Shown: positions 19,650 through 28,026 of the stretch, piece by piece | Layout of the letters: each line of letters begins with the position of its first letter | Numbering within the stretch: the stretch's first letter is position 1 | Assembly (NCBI GenBank): GCA_907163375.1 | Contig: CAJQUW010014786.1 | Coordinates: 62,001-126,000 of the forward strand | Source: Prostheceraeus crozeri | Taxonomy: Eukaryota; Platyhelminthes; Polycladida; Euryleptidae | Direction: 5' to 3' | Length of the DNA: 64,000 nucleotides | The notes under the pieces: model-generated | What the model saw: the letters and a program-made list of their open reading frames with translations, nothing else | What the model was told of the DNA's origin: nothing | The model's database searches: none | Position numbers and translations under genes: made by a program

Positions 19650-19675
19650 GGGCGAAGCCCTAGAACCATCGGTTC
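19650..19675. repeat. Double-hairpin cassette, inverse orientation
   Basis: GGGC-GAA-GCCC, TA, GAACC-ATC-GGTTC. This is the inverse of the cassette at 12728 and 13750, with a changed loop. It is intergenic, between the minor capsid gene and the 246-codon gene. Confidence 0.88.
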
Positions 19676-19797
19676 GTTACACTTTTATAATCCTCTTCAT
19701 TTAGAATCTTCTTTTCTAACAGTCTTTTTAATATAGCATGAATTTCATTGAAACTAGAATTATGTCCTTCTTTTATTGCCGATATTAAAATATTTAA

Positions 19798-20538
19798 TCA
19801 ATTTAGTAATTCTTGTGGATCATCTGGTAAAAATACAGTTGTTTCTGTTTTAAAACCTTTTCCTACTTTAACTCCCGTTGTTAATAAATTTTCTAATTGT
19901 TTATAACGTCTAAGAGATTTTACTGCACCAACTCTATCTAACATAGCTTTATATTTTATGAGATCTTCTACAGCATAATTATTTAAATCTGCTCCTCTTA
20001 AAAGATTAACAAAATTTCTATCTAAATTAAAAGGAGATTTATCTGGTGAAAAAATTGAACCTTGAAAAGGTTGTGGAAATATTTCTTTTTGTCCGAGATA
20101 AAATCTAGGTATTGTTTTTCCATCTATAAATGAAATAGAATGTTCAAATTGCATAGATTTTGGTAATTTCTTATTAATGTTTGATTCTAGTAATCCATAG
20201 TCATCTAATATAGTTTTGTGCTTTGGATCTGTTATATCAATTTGTTTATCATTATTTGTACTTTCTTTTTCAAGAGTTTTAAATGGTTTCATAATGTTTT
20301 CAAAATCAGTTTTTACTTGTTCGGTTTGGTGCATTTTTTCAAACATATCAGATTGAATACCAGCCTTTATCATTCTATGTTGAAGATGATTTTCTTTCAT
20401 AATATTTCTTTGTTTTATTAACTCTTCTAATTGTTTTATTCTTTTAAAATTATCAGCTCTAATTTTATCCATTTTTAAAATATAATATTTGAATTTTGTG
20501 GTAACATTGGAATACAGCAAAAACATTTTACTGATCAA
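19798..20538 (-). CDS. Conserved-looking Polinton protein of unknown role
   Basis: Up to 246 codons; the more likely start is the internal MDKIRADNFKRIKQLEELIK (ATG near 20472), giving about 224 residues. The N-terminal half is a charged coiled-coil-like helix. The C-terminal half contains 'SISFIDGKTIPRFYLGQKEI', 'SPFNLDRNFVNLLRGADLNN' and 'KYKAMLDRVGAVKSLRRYKQ'. I do not recognise a domain. It shares strand and block with the minor capsid and ATPase genes, so a virion or assembly role is plausible. Confidence 0.6.
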   Translation of the reverse strand: MISKMFLLYSNVTTKFKYYILKMDKIRADNFKRIKQLEELIKQRNIMKENHLQHRMIKAGIQSDMFEKMHQTEQVKTDFENIMKPFKTLEKESTNNDKQIDITDPKHKTILDDYGLLESNINKKLPKSMQFEHSISFIDGKTIPRFYLGQKEIFPQPFQGSIFSPDKSPFNLDRNFVNLLRGADLNNYAVEDLIKYKAMLDRVGAVKSLRRYKQLENLLTTGVKVGKGFKTETTVFLPDDPQELLN

Positions 20539-20593
20539 ATTATTTTTTTATTGCTTTGTTGTCTGACATCTTTTCGTTTAAAGTTTTCTCGTT

Positions 20594-21351
20594 TTAAGTT
20601 TTGTTTAATAAAGTTTTGCTTAAATTTTTGCTTAAAGTTTTTAGCTCTTCTAAAAAAAATTTGTCATTTTCTTCATTAGAAACTTTACCATCAGTAAAAG
20701 TTTTACCATCACTAGAAATTTTGCCATCCTGTTTATTCTTATCATCACTAGAAATTTTGCCATCCTGTTTATTCTTATCATCAACTTTTTCTGACTGTAA
20801 TTGAAATGATATTTGATTTACTTCATTAGCTATTTGATCAAATTTTTCAATCTCATCTAACGTAATAACATTATCATCACATACCCTTTCAAAGTAGCAA
20901 TGTAGTTTATCATAGACTGCTTTAATATGTAAATGCTTAGTTTTTAATGATTTTCGTTTCTTAGTTATTAAAGATTTATCTAACATTGTAACAAGTGAAG
21001 TTGCAAAAACACCCATACCTGTTAAAGCTGTAGCAACTACTGGAATTACTAAAACACCTGAAGATATAACAATTGTTAAAGCACCTAAACTTATTGTTAA
21101 GAATATGCCAATTCCTTGTTTACATTCTTAACTTTGGTCCATCTCTTTCTTAATTTTTTATAATGCTCTAATCTTAATAATAATTGAGATTCCTTATCTT
21201 TCATATAACGTACTCTATCTTTGTGTTTTTCTTTATTCATTTTTTCAATGTCCATTAAAGTAGAACTACGTTCATATGATAACGAAGGATATATTCTTGT
21301 GGGTTCATCCACTTTTGTTTCTTCCATTTTTAAAGAAATATTTTTAGTCAC
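20594..21351 (-). pseudogene. Unrecognised Polinton gene with hydrophobic segment, broken
   Basis: Read leftward from ATG near 21327 (MEETKVDEPTRIYPSLSYER). The first part is a basic helix with 'KNVNKELAYS'-like residues. Near 21000-21110 there is a long hydrophobic stretch able to span a membrane twice. The last part contains 'KSLKTKHLHIKAVYDKLHCY' and a tandem 13-residue repeat rich in Lys, Asp and Gly (DDKNKQDGKISS, twice). The family is unknown. It is the last gene before the right terminal repeat. It is broken about once or twice. Confidence 0.5.
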
Positions 21352-21722
21352 ATGGTATATTTTAAAAACCTGAAAGATGGATAAAATTCATGAATTTGAG
21401 ATTCTTAACTTTTATGATTTTCGGTGTCCTGGAACGGTCATGATTTTCAAGGTAAAAATTGTAATTCACAAATTTGAGATTCTTAACTTTTATGATTTTC
21501 GGTGTCCTGGAACGGACATGATTTGAGCAATGAAAAATGTCATAATCACACACTTGAGATTTTGAAAAATTTGAAAAAATGGGTATTTTTAAAAACGCCT
21601 AAATTTATGAATTTAGGTCTCCATAACCTGAAAAAGGGTCTAAATTCATGAGTTTATGTCGTTTTTAAAGATACTATTTTTTGAATTTTATGGTGTCCTG
21701 GAACGGTCTTTTGCCCATTACT
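21332..21722. repeat. Right terminal inverted repeat of the Polinton
   Basis: Inverse of 4069-4567 and about 100 bp shorter, consistent with fewer or partly deleted internal units. It ends GCCCATTACT and is followed by GAGCTC. Two copies of the 'GGTGTCCTGGAACGG' module are present near 21427 and 21502, plus a third at the extreme end. Confidence 0.85.
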
Positions 21723-22013
21723 GAGCTCACCTGAAAAAATCCTAAGTGTCAGAGTGGCTTTGTATGGTCAAAGTTTTGAAAATTTTCCAAAGTGTCGCAT
21801 TTCGACCTGGGACCTTTACCAAAACACTTTTCATCAAATTTCGCTGACCCCCCCGACAGCGATCTTCTAACTTTGGTTCTAGTGGACGGATTTTGTCTTA
21901 CAGCTACTCGTTTGAAAGAGGAGAAAAAACTGCACGGTAACATTTTTTGTTGCGAGTCAATCGGACCAGCCGTTCAAAAGTTAGAGCTGTTACAAGATTT
22001 TAGGTCGGAGCTC

Positions 22014-22270
22014 ACCTGAAAAAATCCTAAGTGTCAGAGTGGCTTTGTATGGGTAAAATTTTGAAAATTTTCCAAAGTGTCGCATTTCGACCTGGGACCC
22101 TGACCAAAGTTTGTTTCATCAAATTTCTCCGAACGAGGGGGGGAGGAGGGTGTGTCAGTGAAATTTGATGAAAAATGTTTTGGTAAAGGTCCCAGGTCGA
22201 AATTCGGAAGTTTTAAATTTTTCAAAATTTTCACCACACTGGAGCTCCCACACTTAGGAATTTTTTCACT
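22014..22270. repeat. Imperfect hairpin in the palindromic element's subterminal region
   Basis: The stretch starting CCTAAGTGTCAGAGTGGC (22027) and 'TTTCGACCTGGGACC' is followed after a G-rich loop (about 22135-22160) by its inverse ('GGTCCCAGGTCGAAATTCG', 'CACACTTAGGAATTTTTTC'). The mirror copy is at 37382-37635. Confidence 0.75.
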
Positions 22271-22440
22271 TGTGGCATGTTACATGGACATGTGCTGACC
22301 CACCGACTTCTCGTGGTCATATGAGAATGGTTCAGGTGTCATATGATAGAGAATGATGAGACAAATCGTTTGCAAGAAACCGCATGTCGCTACAATGAAT
22401 ACTTTCGGAGATAGAGCCATTTTAAGTTTTCTTCCGAGCA
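22271..22440. other. Presumed upstream control region of the coiled-coil gene
   Basis: No gene. It lies between the terminal hairpin and the TATA box at 22441. Both arms keep it (mirror 37200-37380). Confidence 0.4.
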
Positions 22441-22489
22441 TATATAAACCCCCGACAACGTAAGTCTGATCACTTCATCGAAAGACGAG
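22441..22489 (+). promoter_or_regulatory. TATA promoter and first non-coding exon of the coiled-coil gene
   Basis: TATATAAAC at 22441-22449. A likely start near the TCACTTCATC motif about 28 bp downstream is followed by GACGAG and a splice donor GTAAGC at 22490. The matching acceptor, TTATCTTACAG, ends at about 23052, 20 bp before the ATG at 23072. The mirror set lies in the right arm. Confidence 0.65.
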
Positions 22490-23052
22490 GTAAGCGACGG
22501 TCGTCGCTCTGAGCTCCCGATATCGGGTGTTTCAAAGGACTCTATCTTTTGAAGTAGGCAAGCTATCTTCTTACTTCAAAGTTTGTATGATAGAGTTTGA
22601 TAGTGTCTTTACTACTGATAAAATTTTTTAAAAGTAGTATGAGTAGTAAAATGCGGAATTTTTTTAAGATTCTTAATTTTCAGTTTTTTCAAAGTTTTAA
22701 CATGTAGTCTAAGGTTTTCAAGTATGCTGAGTTCAAATCTGCTATCAGATTTGTAATTTAGCTAAGTCTAAGGCAGCTTTGAGGGGTTAGATCCCAGCTA
22801 CTGATCACTACCTTTGACTCGGCGTTGCTGTTACCACTTCGGGGCAGTGACAATGATGTCTTCAGCTGTAAATAGCGGGTATCGGGGAAGATCTCTCACT
22901 TCCCTAGTGATCAGTACAAGGCCTTCGGGCTGTCGACGGGATCGAGTGCCACTCACTACACTCAAATCTATCATTCCTCACTAAGTGTAATGTTTTAGGA
23001 ATATGACTGTACTACATGATTCCAAACTTATACAAATTTCATTATCTTACAG
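22490..23052 (+). other. Predicted 5'-UTR intron, 563 bp
   Basis: GTAAGC at the left and TTACAG at the right. It has no open frame of note. It contains a GC-richer segment (22780-22960, 'GACTCGGCGTTGCTGTTACC', 'CTTCGGGCTGTCGACGGGATC') that differs from its surroundings and is kept in both arms. Confidence 0.55.
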
Positions 23053-23071
23053 TTAACGAAAAATCTCAGTA

Positions 23072-24226
23072 ATGGCAAATGACAATAACAGAAAATTCCA
23101 CATCAAAATGTGTGTGTGCGGTAGAATCAATCGCAGTGCGGACGCCAAGGCGCATGTGAAGAAGGCGGGCACTGACCACATGATTATCCTGAATAGGGTT
23201 GCGTGTGTGAAGTGTAGAGTGTTGAAGGGAGCTGAGGATGAGGCGCGATTTTACAGAGTGCATGCTGACTGTAGTGGTGGTTTGGTGAATGACTTGAGAT
23301 TCACGCAGTTGATTGTTGAAGAGAGGGAGCGAATGTTGGCGATAGAGCGAGACGGCAAGGTGGAGAATGTTGTTGAGAATGATGAGTTGGCGAAAGCAGT
23401 TGCTTCGTTGGAGGCTGAGATTGAGCGAAAGAGAGTGCTTGAGAGTGATGATGAGGATGATGTGGATTTAGATAGGGAGCGTGTGAGGAAGTTGAGCTCT
23501 TCGTCGTCGGAGGTGTCAAATATTGTCATCACCGACCCCCCGCAGAGCTCATCTTCCCCAAAAGTGAAGAGTGTCGGGATTCGTGTGCAGTCGGCGAGGT
23601 GGTTGAAGGATGAAGAGAAGAAGCATGTATTGCAGCAGATGGCGCATGATTTGTTGATAAATAAGTATGAGAGTTTGAAGAAGGTGAAGGATGAAGTCGT
23701 GAAGGAGTTGGATGAGTTGAAAATGAAGGAACTGAAGTCAAAGGAGGTAGCGGATGAGAATATTCGAATGAGGCGTAGTGTGACTGATTTGAAGAATAAG
23801 ACGCGAGAGTTGGAAGAGAAGAATGATGACTGTGAGAAGAGGGCGAGTACTGCGGAGGGAAGAATGAGAGATGCAGAAGCGAAGTTTGAGGAGATGATGA
23901 AGGAGATGAGTGTGTTGAGAGCGAGTAATGTTGAGTTGGAGAGGAATGTGGCTCGGCGGGGTGATGAGAGACAGGCGTTTGAGAAGTTGGAGCGCATGAG
24001 GGATGAGTGGAATCGTGTGAATGAGGATAGGTTGTTTGAGTTTCACATCCCTATTCGGGATAATCATTTGGATGGACAAGTCCTTGTAAATCAAAGTCTC
24101 GACGAGTCCATCATATGCTACAATGGCCATCCGACCAAGAAATGTTTGCATGCCACACTGAGAATGCGCGGACATTTGCATAAATTTTCTATTAGGAAGC
24201 GCGCGAGACTACCCAAGGATGGCTAA
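23072..24226 (+). CDS. Coiled-coil protein with N-terminal Cys/His motif (left arm)
   Basis: 384 codons. Residues 1-70 contain spaced Cys and His (CVCGR, 'HVKKAGTDHMIILNRVACVK', 'CRVLKG', 'HADC'), which could bind zinc. Residues 85-165 are acidic and serine-rich (ESDDEDDVDLDRER, KLSSSSSEVS, DPPQSSSSPKVKS). Residues 180-320 are a strong heptad coiled coil (for example DLKNKTRELEEKNDDCEKRA). The C-terminal 60 residues are folded-looking (FHIPIRDNHLDGQVLVNQSL) and end in basic RKRARLPKDG. I know no homologue. It is the outermost gene of each arm and the longest in the element. The right-arm copy is 35427-36581. A scaffold or DNA-binding role is a guess. Confidence 0.75.
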   Translation: MANDNNRKFHIKMCVCGRINRSADAKAHVKKAGTDHMIILNRVACVKCRVLKGAEDEARFYRVHADCSGGLVNDLRFTQLIVEERERMLAIERDGKVENVVENDELAKAVASLEAEIERKRVLESDDEDDVDLDRERVRKLSSSSSEVSNIVITDPPQSSSSPKVKSVGIRVQSARWLKDEEKKHVLQQMAHDLLINKYESLKKVKDEVVKELDELKMKELKSKEVADENIRMRRSVTDLKNKTRELEEKNDDCEKRASTAEGRMRDAEAKFEEMMKEMSVLRASNVELERNVARRGDERQAFEKLERMRDEWNRVNEDRLFEFHIPIRDNHLDGQVLVNQSLDESIICYNGHPTKKCLHATLRMRGHLHKFSIRKRARLPKDG

Positions 24227-24231
24227 CTTGG

Positions 24232-24290
24232 TAAGTGAAAAGCAAATAAGATAGTATGTCCTATTCTAATACATATCATTTTCATTGCAG
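24232..24290 (+). other. Predicted short intron after the coiled-coil gene
   Basis: GTAAGTG follows the stop of the coiled-coil gene, and TTTTCATTGCAG ends near 24290. An intron in the 3' UTR, or an alternative exon junction, is possible. Confidence 0.45.
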
Positions 24291-24323
24291 ATCTTTTCCC
24301 CGCCTTCACCACCCCATCACGTT

Positions 24324-24467
24324 ACTCCCGAGAACGAACCATTGGCTCTCTTAAGGGCCACCTAGGGGCAAGACATGATAGAACCTCCACGCGGTTTGCC
24401 CTGGGCAGTCTTCAGACTGGCGAATACTATCATTAAGTTGAATCTGCTATCAGTCAACTTGAACGTT
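24324..24467 (+). repeat. 144-bp hairpin-rich block, copy 1
   Basis: Starts ACTCCCGAGAACGAACCA and ends with CAACTTGAACGTT. It contains potential stems CAGTCT/AGACTG, GGGCAA/TTGCCC and AAGTTGA/TCAACTT. Near-identical copies lie at 24798-24941 and 25338-25480, with mirror copies at 35186-35329, 34712-34855 and 34270-34412. It directly precedes the TATA box of the 88-codon gene by 17 bp. Confidence 0.9.
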
Positions 24468-24484
24468 GCGTCGCGTTAGAGGGG

Positions 24485-24523
24485 TATATAAACCACTACC
24501 TCTCATTTCAATTCATTTCAATC
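24485..24523 (+). promoter_or_regulatory. TATA promoter of the 88-codon gene
   Basis: TATATAAAC at 24485-24493. A repeated TCATTTCAATTCATTTCA initiator-like stretch lies before the ATG at 24524. Confidence 0.65.
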
Positions 24524-24790
24524 ATGCAGACGCCGAACAGTCAAGTCAGCTCTCCTCGCAGACCGCAGTTAAGGCCGCGAAATTTATTTGATGAATTTGC
24601 TAGACTAGAGGAGCAAGACAGAGTCCACAACAATCTTGCTCGGATTGGCAATCCGATGACAGCAAGTGTTGTCAATCCAACGGAATGGCGCTACATTCCA
24701 CTTTTCAGTCACATACCAATTAGCATGGAAGTCGACACTGCTACCAAGGAGAGAGTCAAAGACTCTCTCAGCAGAATCGGTAGGCTGTAA
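24524..24790 (+). CDS. 88-codon small protein (left arm)
   Basis: MQTPNSQVSSPRRPQLRPRN is an arginine/proline-rich start, followed by a helical middle (LFDEFARLEEQDRVHNNLAR) and a more globular end ('WRYIPLFSHIPISMEVDTAT'). I do not recognise it. A close TATA box and start context support expression. It is framed by two copies of the 144-bp block. The mirror copy (34863-35129) appears broken. Confidence 0.6.
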   Translation: MQTPNSQVSSPRRPQLRPRNLFDEFARLEEQDRVHNNLARIGNPMTASVVNPTEWRYIPLFSHIPISMEVDTATKERVKDSLSRIGRL

Positions 24791-24797
24791 GATGACG

Positions 24798-24941
24798 ACT
24801 CCCGAGAACGAACCACCGGCTCTCTTAAGGGCCACCATGGGGCAAGATTTGATAGAACCTCCTCGCGGTTTGCCCTGGGTAGTCTTCAGACTGGCGAATA
24901 CTATCATTAAGTTGAATCTGCTATCAGTCAACTTGAACGTT
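24798..24941 (+). repeat. 144-bp hairpin-rich block, copy 2
   Basis: Nearly identical to 24324-24467. It lies between the 88-codon gene and the next TATA box (TATATAAG at 25007-25014). Confidence 0.9.
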
Positions 24942-25006
24942 ATGCAGTCGATTGCTATCCCTGAAGCATTCTGATTCGCTGTTGAGAAATTCATTGTTGA
25001 AAACCC

Positions 25007-25054
25007 TATATAAGCCAGAAGATTGTAGCGCTTCTCATTCAATTTTAAGTCTCG
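25007..25054 (+). promoter_or_regulatory. TATA promoter of the 90-codon gene
   Basis: TATATAAG at 25007-25014, an initiator-like TCTCATTCAATTTT about 22 bp later, then ATG at 25055. Confidence 0.65.
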
Positions 25055-25327
25055 ATGGAAGCAACGTCTCCTGCCAACAGCATTCCCGACTTCATCATCC
25101 TCGACGAGTGGGATGAAGACAACGCCATTCCCAACTTCATCATCCTCGACGAGTGGGATGAAGAGGATGAGAAGAAGGGGAAGATCAAGAAGATCGTTTG
25201 GACGGATGAGGTGTGGACTCCTAACACCACCCGTATCCGAAAGGTGCCAGATGCACCAGCACGGCTTAGGCTGTATAGGGTATACGAGAACCTAACCGTC
25301 ATACCTATTGACTATTCAAGCCAATAG
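25055..25327 (+). CDS. 90-codon acidic repeat protein (left arm)
   Basis: Contains two tandem copies of a 16-residue unit, IPDFIILDEWDEDNA and then IPNFIILDEWDEED, followed by a basic patch (KKGKIKKIVW) and a short C-terminal part 'RLRLYRVYENLTVIPIDYSS'. The tandem unit is also a direct repeat in the DNA (48 bp). I do not recognise the family. The right-arm counterpart (34423-34701) has a different N-terminus because the arms differ there by an indel of about 95 bp. Confidence 0.6.
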   Translation: MEATSPANSIPDFIILDEWDEDNAIPNFIILDEWDEEDEKKGKIKKIVWTDEVWTPNTTRIRKVPDAPARLRLYRVYENLTVIPIDYSSQ

Positions 25328-25337
25328 TCAACTTGTC

Positions 25338-25480
25338 ACTCCCGAGAACGAACCACCGGCTCTCTTAAGGGCCACCATGGGGCAAGACATGATAGAACCT
25401 CCTCGCGGTTTGCCCTGGGCAGTCTTCAGACTGGCGAATACTATCATTAAGTTGAATCTGCTATCAGTCAACTTGAACAT
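25338..25480 (+). repeat. 144-bp hairpin-rich block, copy 3
   Basis: Third copy in the left arm. No TATA box follows closely, unlike copies 1 and 2. Confidence 0.88.
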
Positions 25481-25960
25481 GGCAAATGAAGTTCGGTGTA
25501 ATACTTCCTTTCGACGGGCGTTCCTGTAAAGGGCGGCGGTGAAACCCGTAGCTATGTATACCGCAAGGGACATTCGGCAATGGTCAATCTTGTTAAACCT
25601 CTCTGCGTCATGTTTGCAAGTGATTGCCTCTGTCTCAACGTAGTATGCATTCGCGTCAGGGCGACATTTAGCCATCTGTCGAAGGTTGCCTTATAAACTT
25701 TCCATTGCATACGTTATGAGAACCATGAGTTCTACCTGTCTCTATCAATGAGACGATTTGATGAATGGAATGAAATGGGAGGACACTCACGCGCCACACG
25801 CAACATAACACACTTCTCTCTTCCGTAGTCTAACAATCTCTTTACACATGGATCGCAGACGATTGCTATCCCTGTATCATGTAAGCTATCTAAATTTTAT
25901 TGAACACTATTTCATCTACCATCATCACCCATATGAAGTGTCATAAGATTTATAAGTTAG
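25481..25960. other. Spacer with no convincing gene
   Basis: A minus-strand frame of 115 codons (25328-25675) is kept in both arms but overlaps block 3. A TTATAAAC box (25691-25698) lies only about 20 bp from its ATG. In the right arm this region carries an extra tandem duplication of about 185 bp (33590-33960). Confidence 0.4.
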
Positions 25961-25969
25961 ACTAAGCGT

Positions 25970-26290
25970 TCTACTATTTGTAAATGAAAGATATAGTTTC
26001 AACAGTTTACAGATTAAAAATAGAGTTTCAATAGTGTGTGCGTTAGAAATAAAGTTTTAGCTGTTTGTATATCAAAAACAAAGTTTCAAGAGTTTGCAAG
26101 TTAGAAATAAAGTTTCAATGGTGTATACGTTAGAAATAAAGTTTTAGCTGTTTGTATATCAAAATAAAGTTTCAAGAGTTTACAAGTTAGAAATAAAGTT
26201 TCAATAGTGTGTATGTTAGAAATAAAGGTATAACTGTTTGTAAAAATAAGATCGCAAGATTTACTAGTTTACAAGTTAGACTAAGTGTAA
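25970..26290 (+). repeat. AATAAA-bearing minisatellite, outer block (left arm)
   Basis: About ten units near 30 bp, of the form GTTAGAAATAAAGTTTCAA and then GTGTGTAC or CTGTTTGTAT. The same family fills the centre of the element and its mirror block at 32940-33560. Confidence 0.88.
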
Positions 26291-26540
26291 ATTAAAAGAA
26301 AATTATAACTGTTCACGAGTTAAAGCGTTGATGCAACGATGAACAATTAATAAGCTGAAAAGTTTTAGATTCACTTTAACATTACCATATGTTTACAGAT
26401 AGAAATGTATCACAGCAAAGCTACTTCATGAGTTAGTTTGCCAGGAGTGTATCATCTCAAACTTTTACTCCGTCGTTGAAATTTCATGACGACCTTTTGC
26501 TAAACGAAAGTTAACACCAGAGGAGCGTAGGGGTGGGTGG

Positions 26541-26728
26541 TATAAAATACGCCTACAGCACTGAGAGAGTTGGAGTGCATGAGCTATGTACATTCTTTTG
26601 ACGACGAGAGGAGCGATTCAGCCGATGGCGCAGGTAGTTTCCCAGAGCATGGAGGACATTGTTTAGGTGACTCTAAGGACGTATGTCGAGCTGCCCTCAG
26701 TGATAGGCTTCCAACTCATGATGAATGA
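26541..26728 (+). CDS. 49-codon ORF behind a TATA box (left arm)
   Basis: TATAAAATA at 26541-26549. ATG at 26579 opens MSYVHSFDDERSDSADGAG and runs to LSDRLPTHDE. It is acidic and serine/glycine-rich. It overlaps, in another frame, the longer 26667-27017 ORF, so the two may be joined by splicing or be alternative products. Unrecognised. The mirror copy in the right arm is nearly unchanged. Confidence 0.4.
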
Positions 26729-27017
26729 TGATATGCTTACGACCTACATTCAACCATTGGTGTATGCTCACACCCTTCCCCACAACGAGCTTGTCTGCTA
26801 CATTGTATTCATGAGTGTGGCTCAAAGTAGAAAATTGATTGATGAGACTTTGCTGAAATATCCAAGGCGCGTATTCAAGCATGGTCGCCTACTGTTGGAG
26901 TATTATTATCAATGGCGCGACGACACACATTTGCCCACCCGTGTTTTACCACACCTATCAACGGAAGAATACAATAGAGCTTTAGTCGAGACGGTGAAAG
27001 GAGACGATGAGCGCTAG
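26667..27017 (+). CDS. Unrecognised helical protein, about 116 codons (left arm)
   Basis: An open frame with good coding character: 'ELPSVIGFQLMMNDDMLTTY', 'QPLVYAHTLPHNELVCYIVF', 'RRVFKHGRLLLEYYYQWRDD', 'LSTEEYNRALVETVKGDDER'. It looks like an all-alpha globular protein. Its own start is not clear; an upstream exon or an ATG a little upstream may be used. The mirror copy 32204-32554 is nearly identical in sequence. The function is unknown. Confidence 0.6.
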   Translation: MTLRTYVELPSVIGFQLMMNDDMLTTYIQPLVYAHTLPHNELVCYIVFMSVAQSRKLIDETLLKYPRRVFKHGRLLLEYYYQWRDDTHLPTRVLPHLSTEEYNRALVETVKGDDER

Positions 27018-27106
27018 CGGGCGAATGAAGCATCGGTGAGAGTGGGAATCAACTTGATGCTATTCTCCAATGAGGATTGTTGTCTAATGAGAATCAAGCA
27101 TTCCTT

Positions 27107-27221
27107 TATAAATAGAGAGCCTTCCACAGTGAGAATCATTCCATCGTTGAATCGTGCAAGTGACGGTCGCACATTCTCTCTCTCTCTCTCTACATCCCTG
27201 TTATATTATCCAACTAAAATG
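27107..27221 (+). promoter_or_regulatory. TATA promoter and leader exon ending in ATG
   Basis: TATAAATA at 27107-27114. The leader contains a (CT)n run and ends AACTAAAATG at 27221, followed at once by the splice donor GTAAGT. The start codon is therefore the last three bases of the exon. An acceptor (TTATTTTCAG) ends at 27288. Confidence 0.65.
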
Positions 27222-27588
27222 GTAAGTCGCTACTTTCCTCCCTCTCCTCCCTTGAACGTAAACTTGATAGAATCTTTTTTATTTTCAGGCATCTTCTACA
27301 TCTACTACACTGACAGGACAAAATGGTGGCCAGACGTTACAAGGTTCGCTACAATCAGATCATCTACAGCTGAGACCAGTGGAAGAAACAACAAAGGTAC
27401 ATAATCCTACACCGCTACAGCGTAAATTTAAACAAGTCTTGCCTCATGAGGATCACAGCGTAGTACTGCGAACGGGAATGCTCCCTTCCACTGATGTGAA
27501 GATATTGAGCAATCAGTATGGGGACTACATACTCATCCCCGTGAGTCCGTACATTCGCCACCAACTTGACATTATTGAAGAGTACTGA
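27219..27588 (+). CDS. Small two-exon protein gene (left arm)
   Basis: Predicted intron 27222-27288 (GTAAGT to TTTTCAG, 67 bp). The second exon opens with GCATCTTCTACA and stays open to 27588. It contains 'LQRKFKQVLPHEDHSVVLRT' and 'SNQYGDYILIPVSPYIRHQL'. I do not recognise the family. The splice signals are kept in the mirror copy (31635-32004). The next ORF begins only 8 bp after the stop. Confidence 0.6.
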
Positions 27589-27596
27589 CATTAAAT

Positions 27597-27992
27597 ATGG
27601 ACATTCCTACTCCTCTTGCTCAAGAGTGGAAGGCGAGAGATGAAAAGGATACTCCCTATAGAAAGATTTGGGATGGCAATCAAATTTGCCTACCATTATC
27701 ACATTGGTGTAGTTATTATAAAAAGGATGGAGATCAATCAATACCCATCAGATGTGATGAGCTCGGAGAAGGTACTTGGGGTATCATTTTCAAAGTGAAT
27801 AGGCTACATTATGGTCAGCACAAGGATAACAAAATAGCCTCTCTCTCGATATACACTGAATCCATCCTATATATTCCAAAGCCACCCAGCGTAGATGACA
27901 TTATTGACGAAATCCTTAACGGGGCTGGTACGAAGCGCAAGTCGGACAAGAATGCTACCTCCAAACGCAAGTCAAGGAAAGAGAATTGCTAA
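27597..27992 (+). CDS. 131-codon protein with basic tail (left arm)
   Basis: MDIPTPLAQEWKARDEKDTP, then a globular-looking middle ('LPLSHWCSYYKKDGDQSIPI', 'GTWGIIFKVNRLHYGQHKDN', 'LSIYTESILYIPKPPSVDDI') and a lysine-rich C-terminus (KRKSDKNATSKRKSRKE) like a nuclear localisation or DNA-binding tail. Unrecognised. It is tightly packed after the previous ORF and before the RING-like ORF, so it may be translated from an alternatively spliced mRNA. The mirror copy 31231-31626 is identical in protein sequence. Confidence 0.65.
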   Translation: MDIPTPLAQEWKARDEKDTPYRKIWDGNQICLPLSHWCSYYKKDGDQSIPIRCDELGEGTWGIIFKVNRLHYGQHKDNKIASLSIYTESILYIPKPPSVDDIIDEILNGAGTKRKSDKNATSKRKSRKENC

Positions 27993-28026
27993 TCCTTTCC
28001 TAACTCTACCCTATGACAATTCACTT

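Larger units (their letters stand above)
4069..21722. mobile_element. Polinton/adintovirus-like element, broken copy (17.65 kb)
   Basis: Terminal inverted repeats begin AGTAATGGGCAAAAGACC at both ends. A perfect 6-bp duplication, GAGCTC, lies at 4063-4068 and 21723-21728; the uninterrupted site is seen at 22003-22018. These are hallmark Polinton features. Gene content agrees: adenain-like protease, retroviral-type integrase, PLA2-like domain, double-jelly-roll major capsid, penton-like minor capsid, fibre-like coiled coil, protein-primed DNA polymerase B and A32-like packaging ATPase. It appears broken at roughly eight to ten places, so it is an old copy, younger than the palindromic element that hosts it. 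Confidence 0.95.

Noticed and set aside
23251-23997. 248-codon serine-rich minus-strand frame, and similar long antisense frames at 23301-23519, 23529-23741 and 23738-24181
   Set aside because: Antisense shadows of the GA-rich coiled-coil gene; composition is that of complemented Lys/Glu codons, with no promoter.
25328-25675. 115-codon minus-strand ORF kept in both arms
   Set aside because: Half of it is antisense to the 144-bp block and the nearest TATA-like box is too close to its ATG; kept only as a remark.
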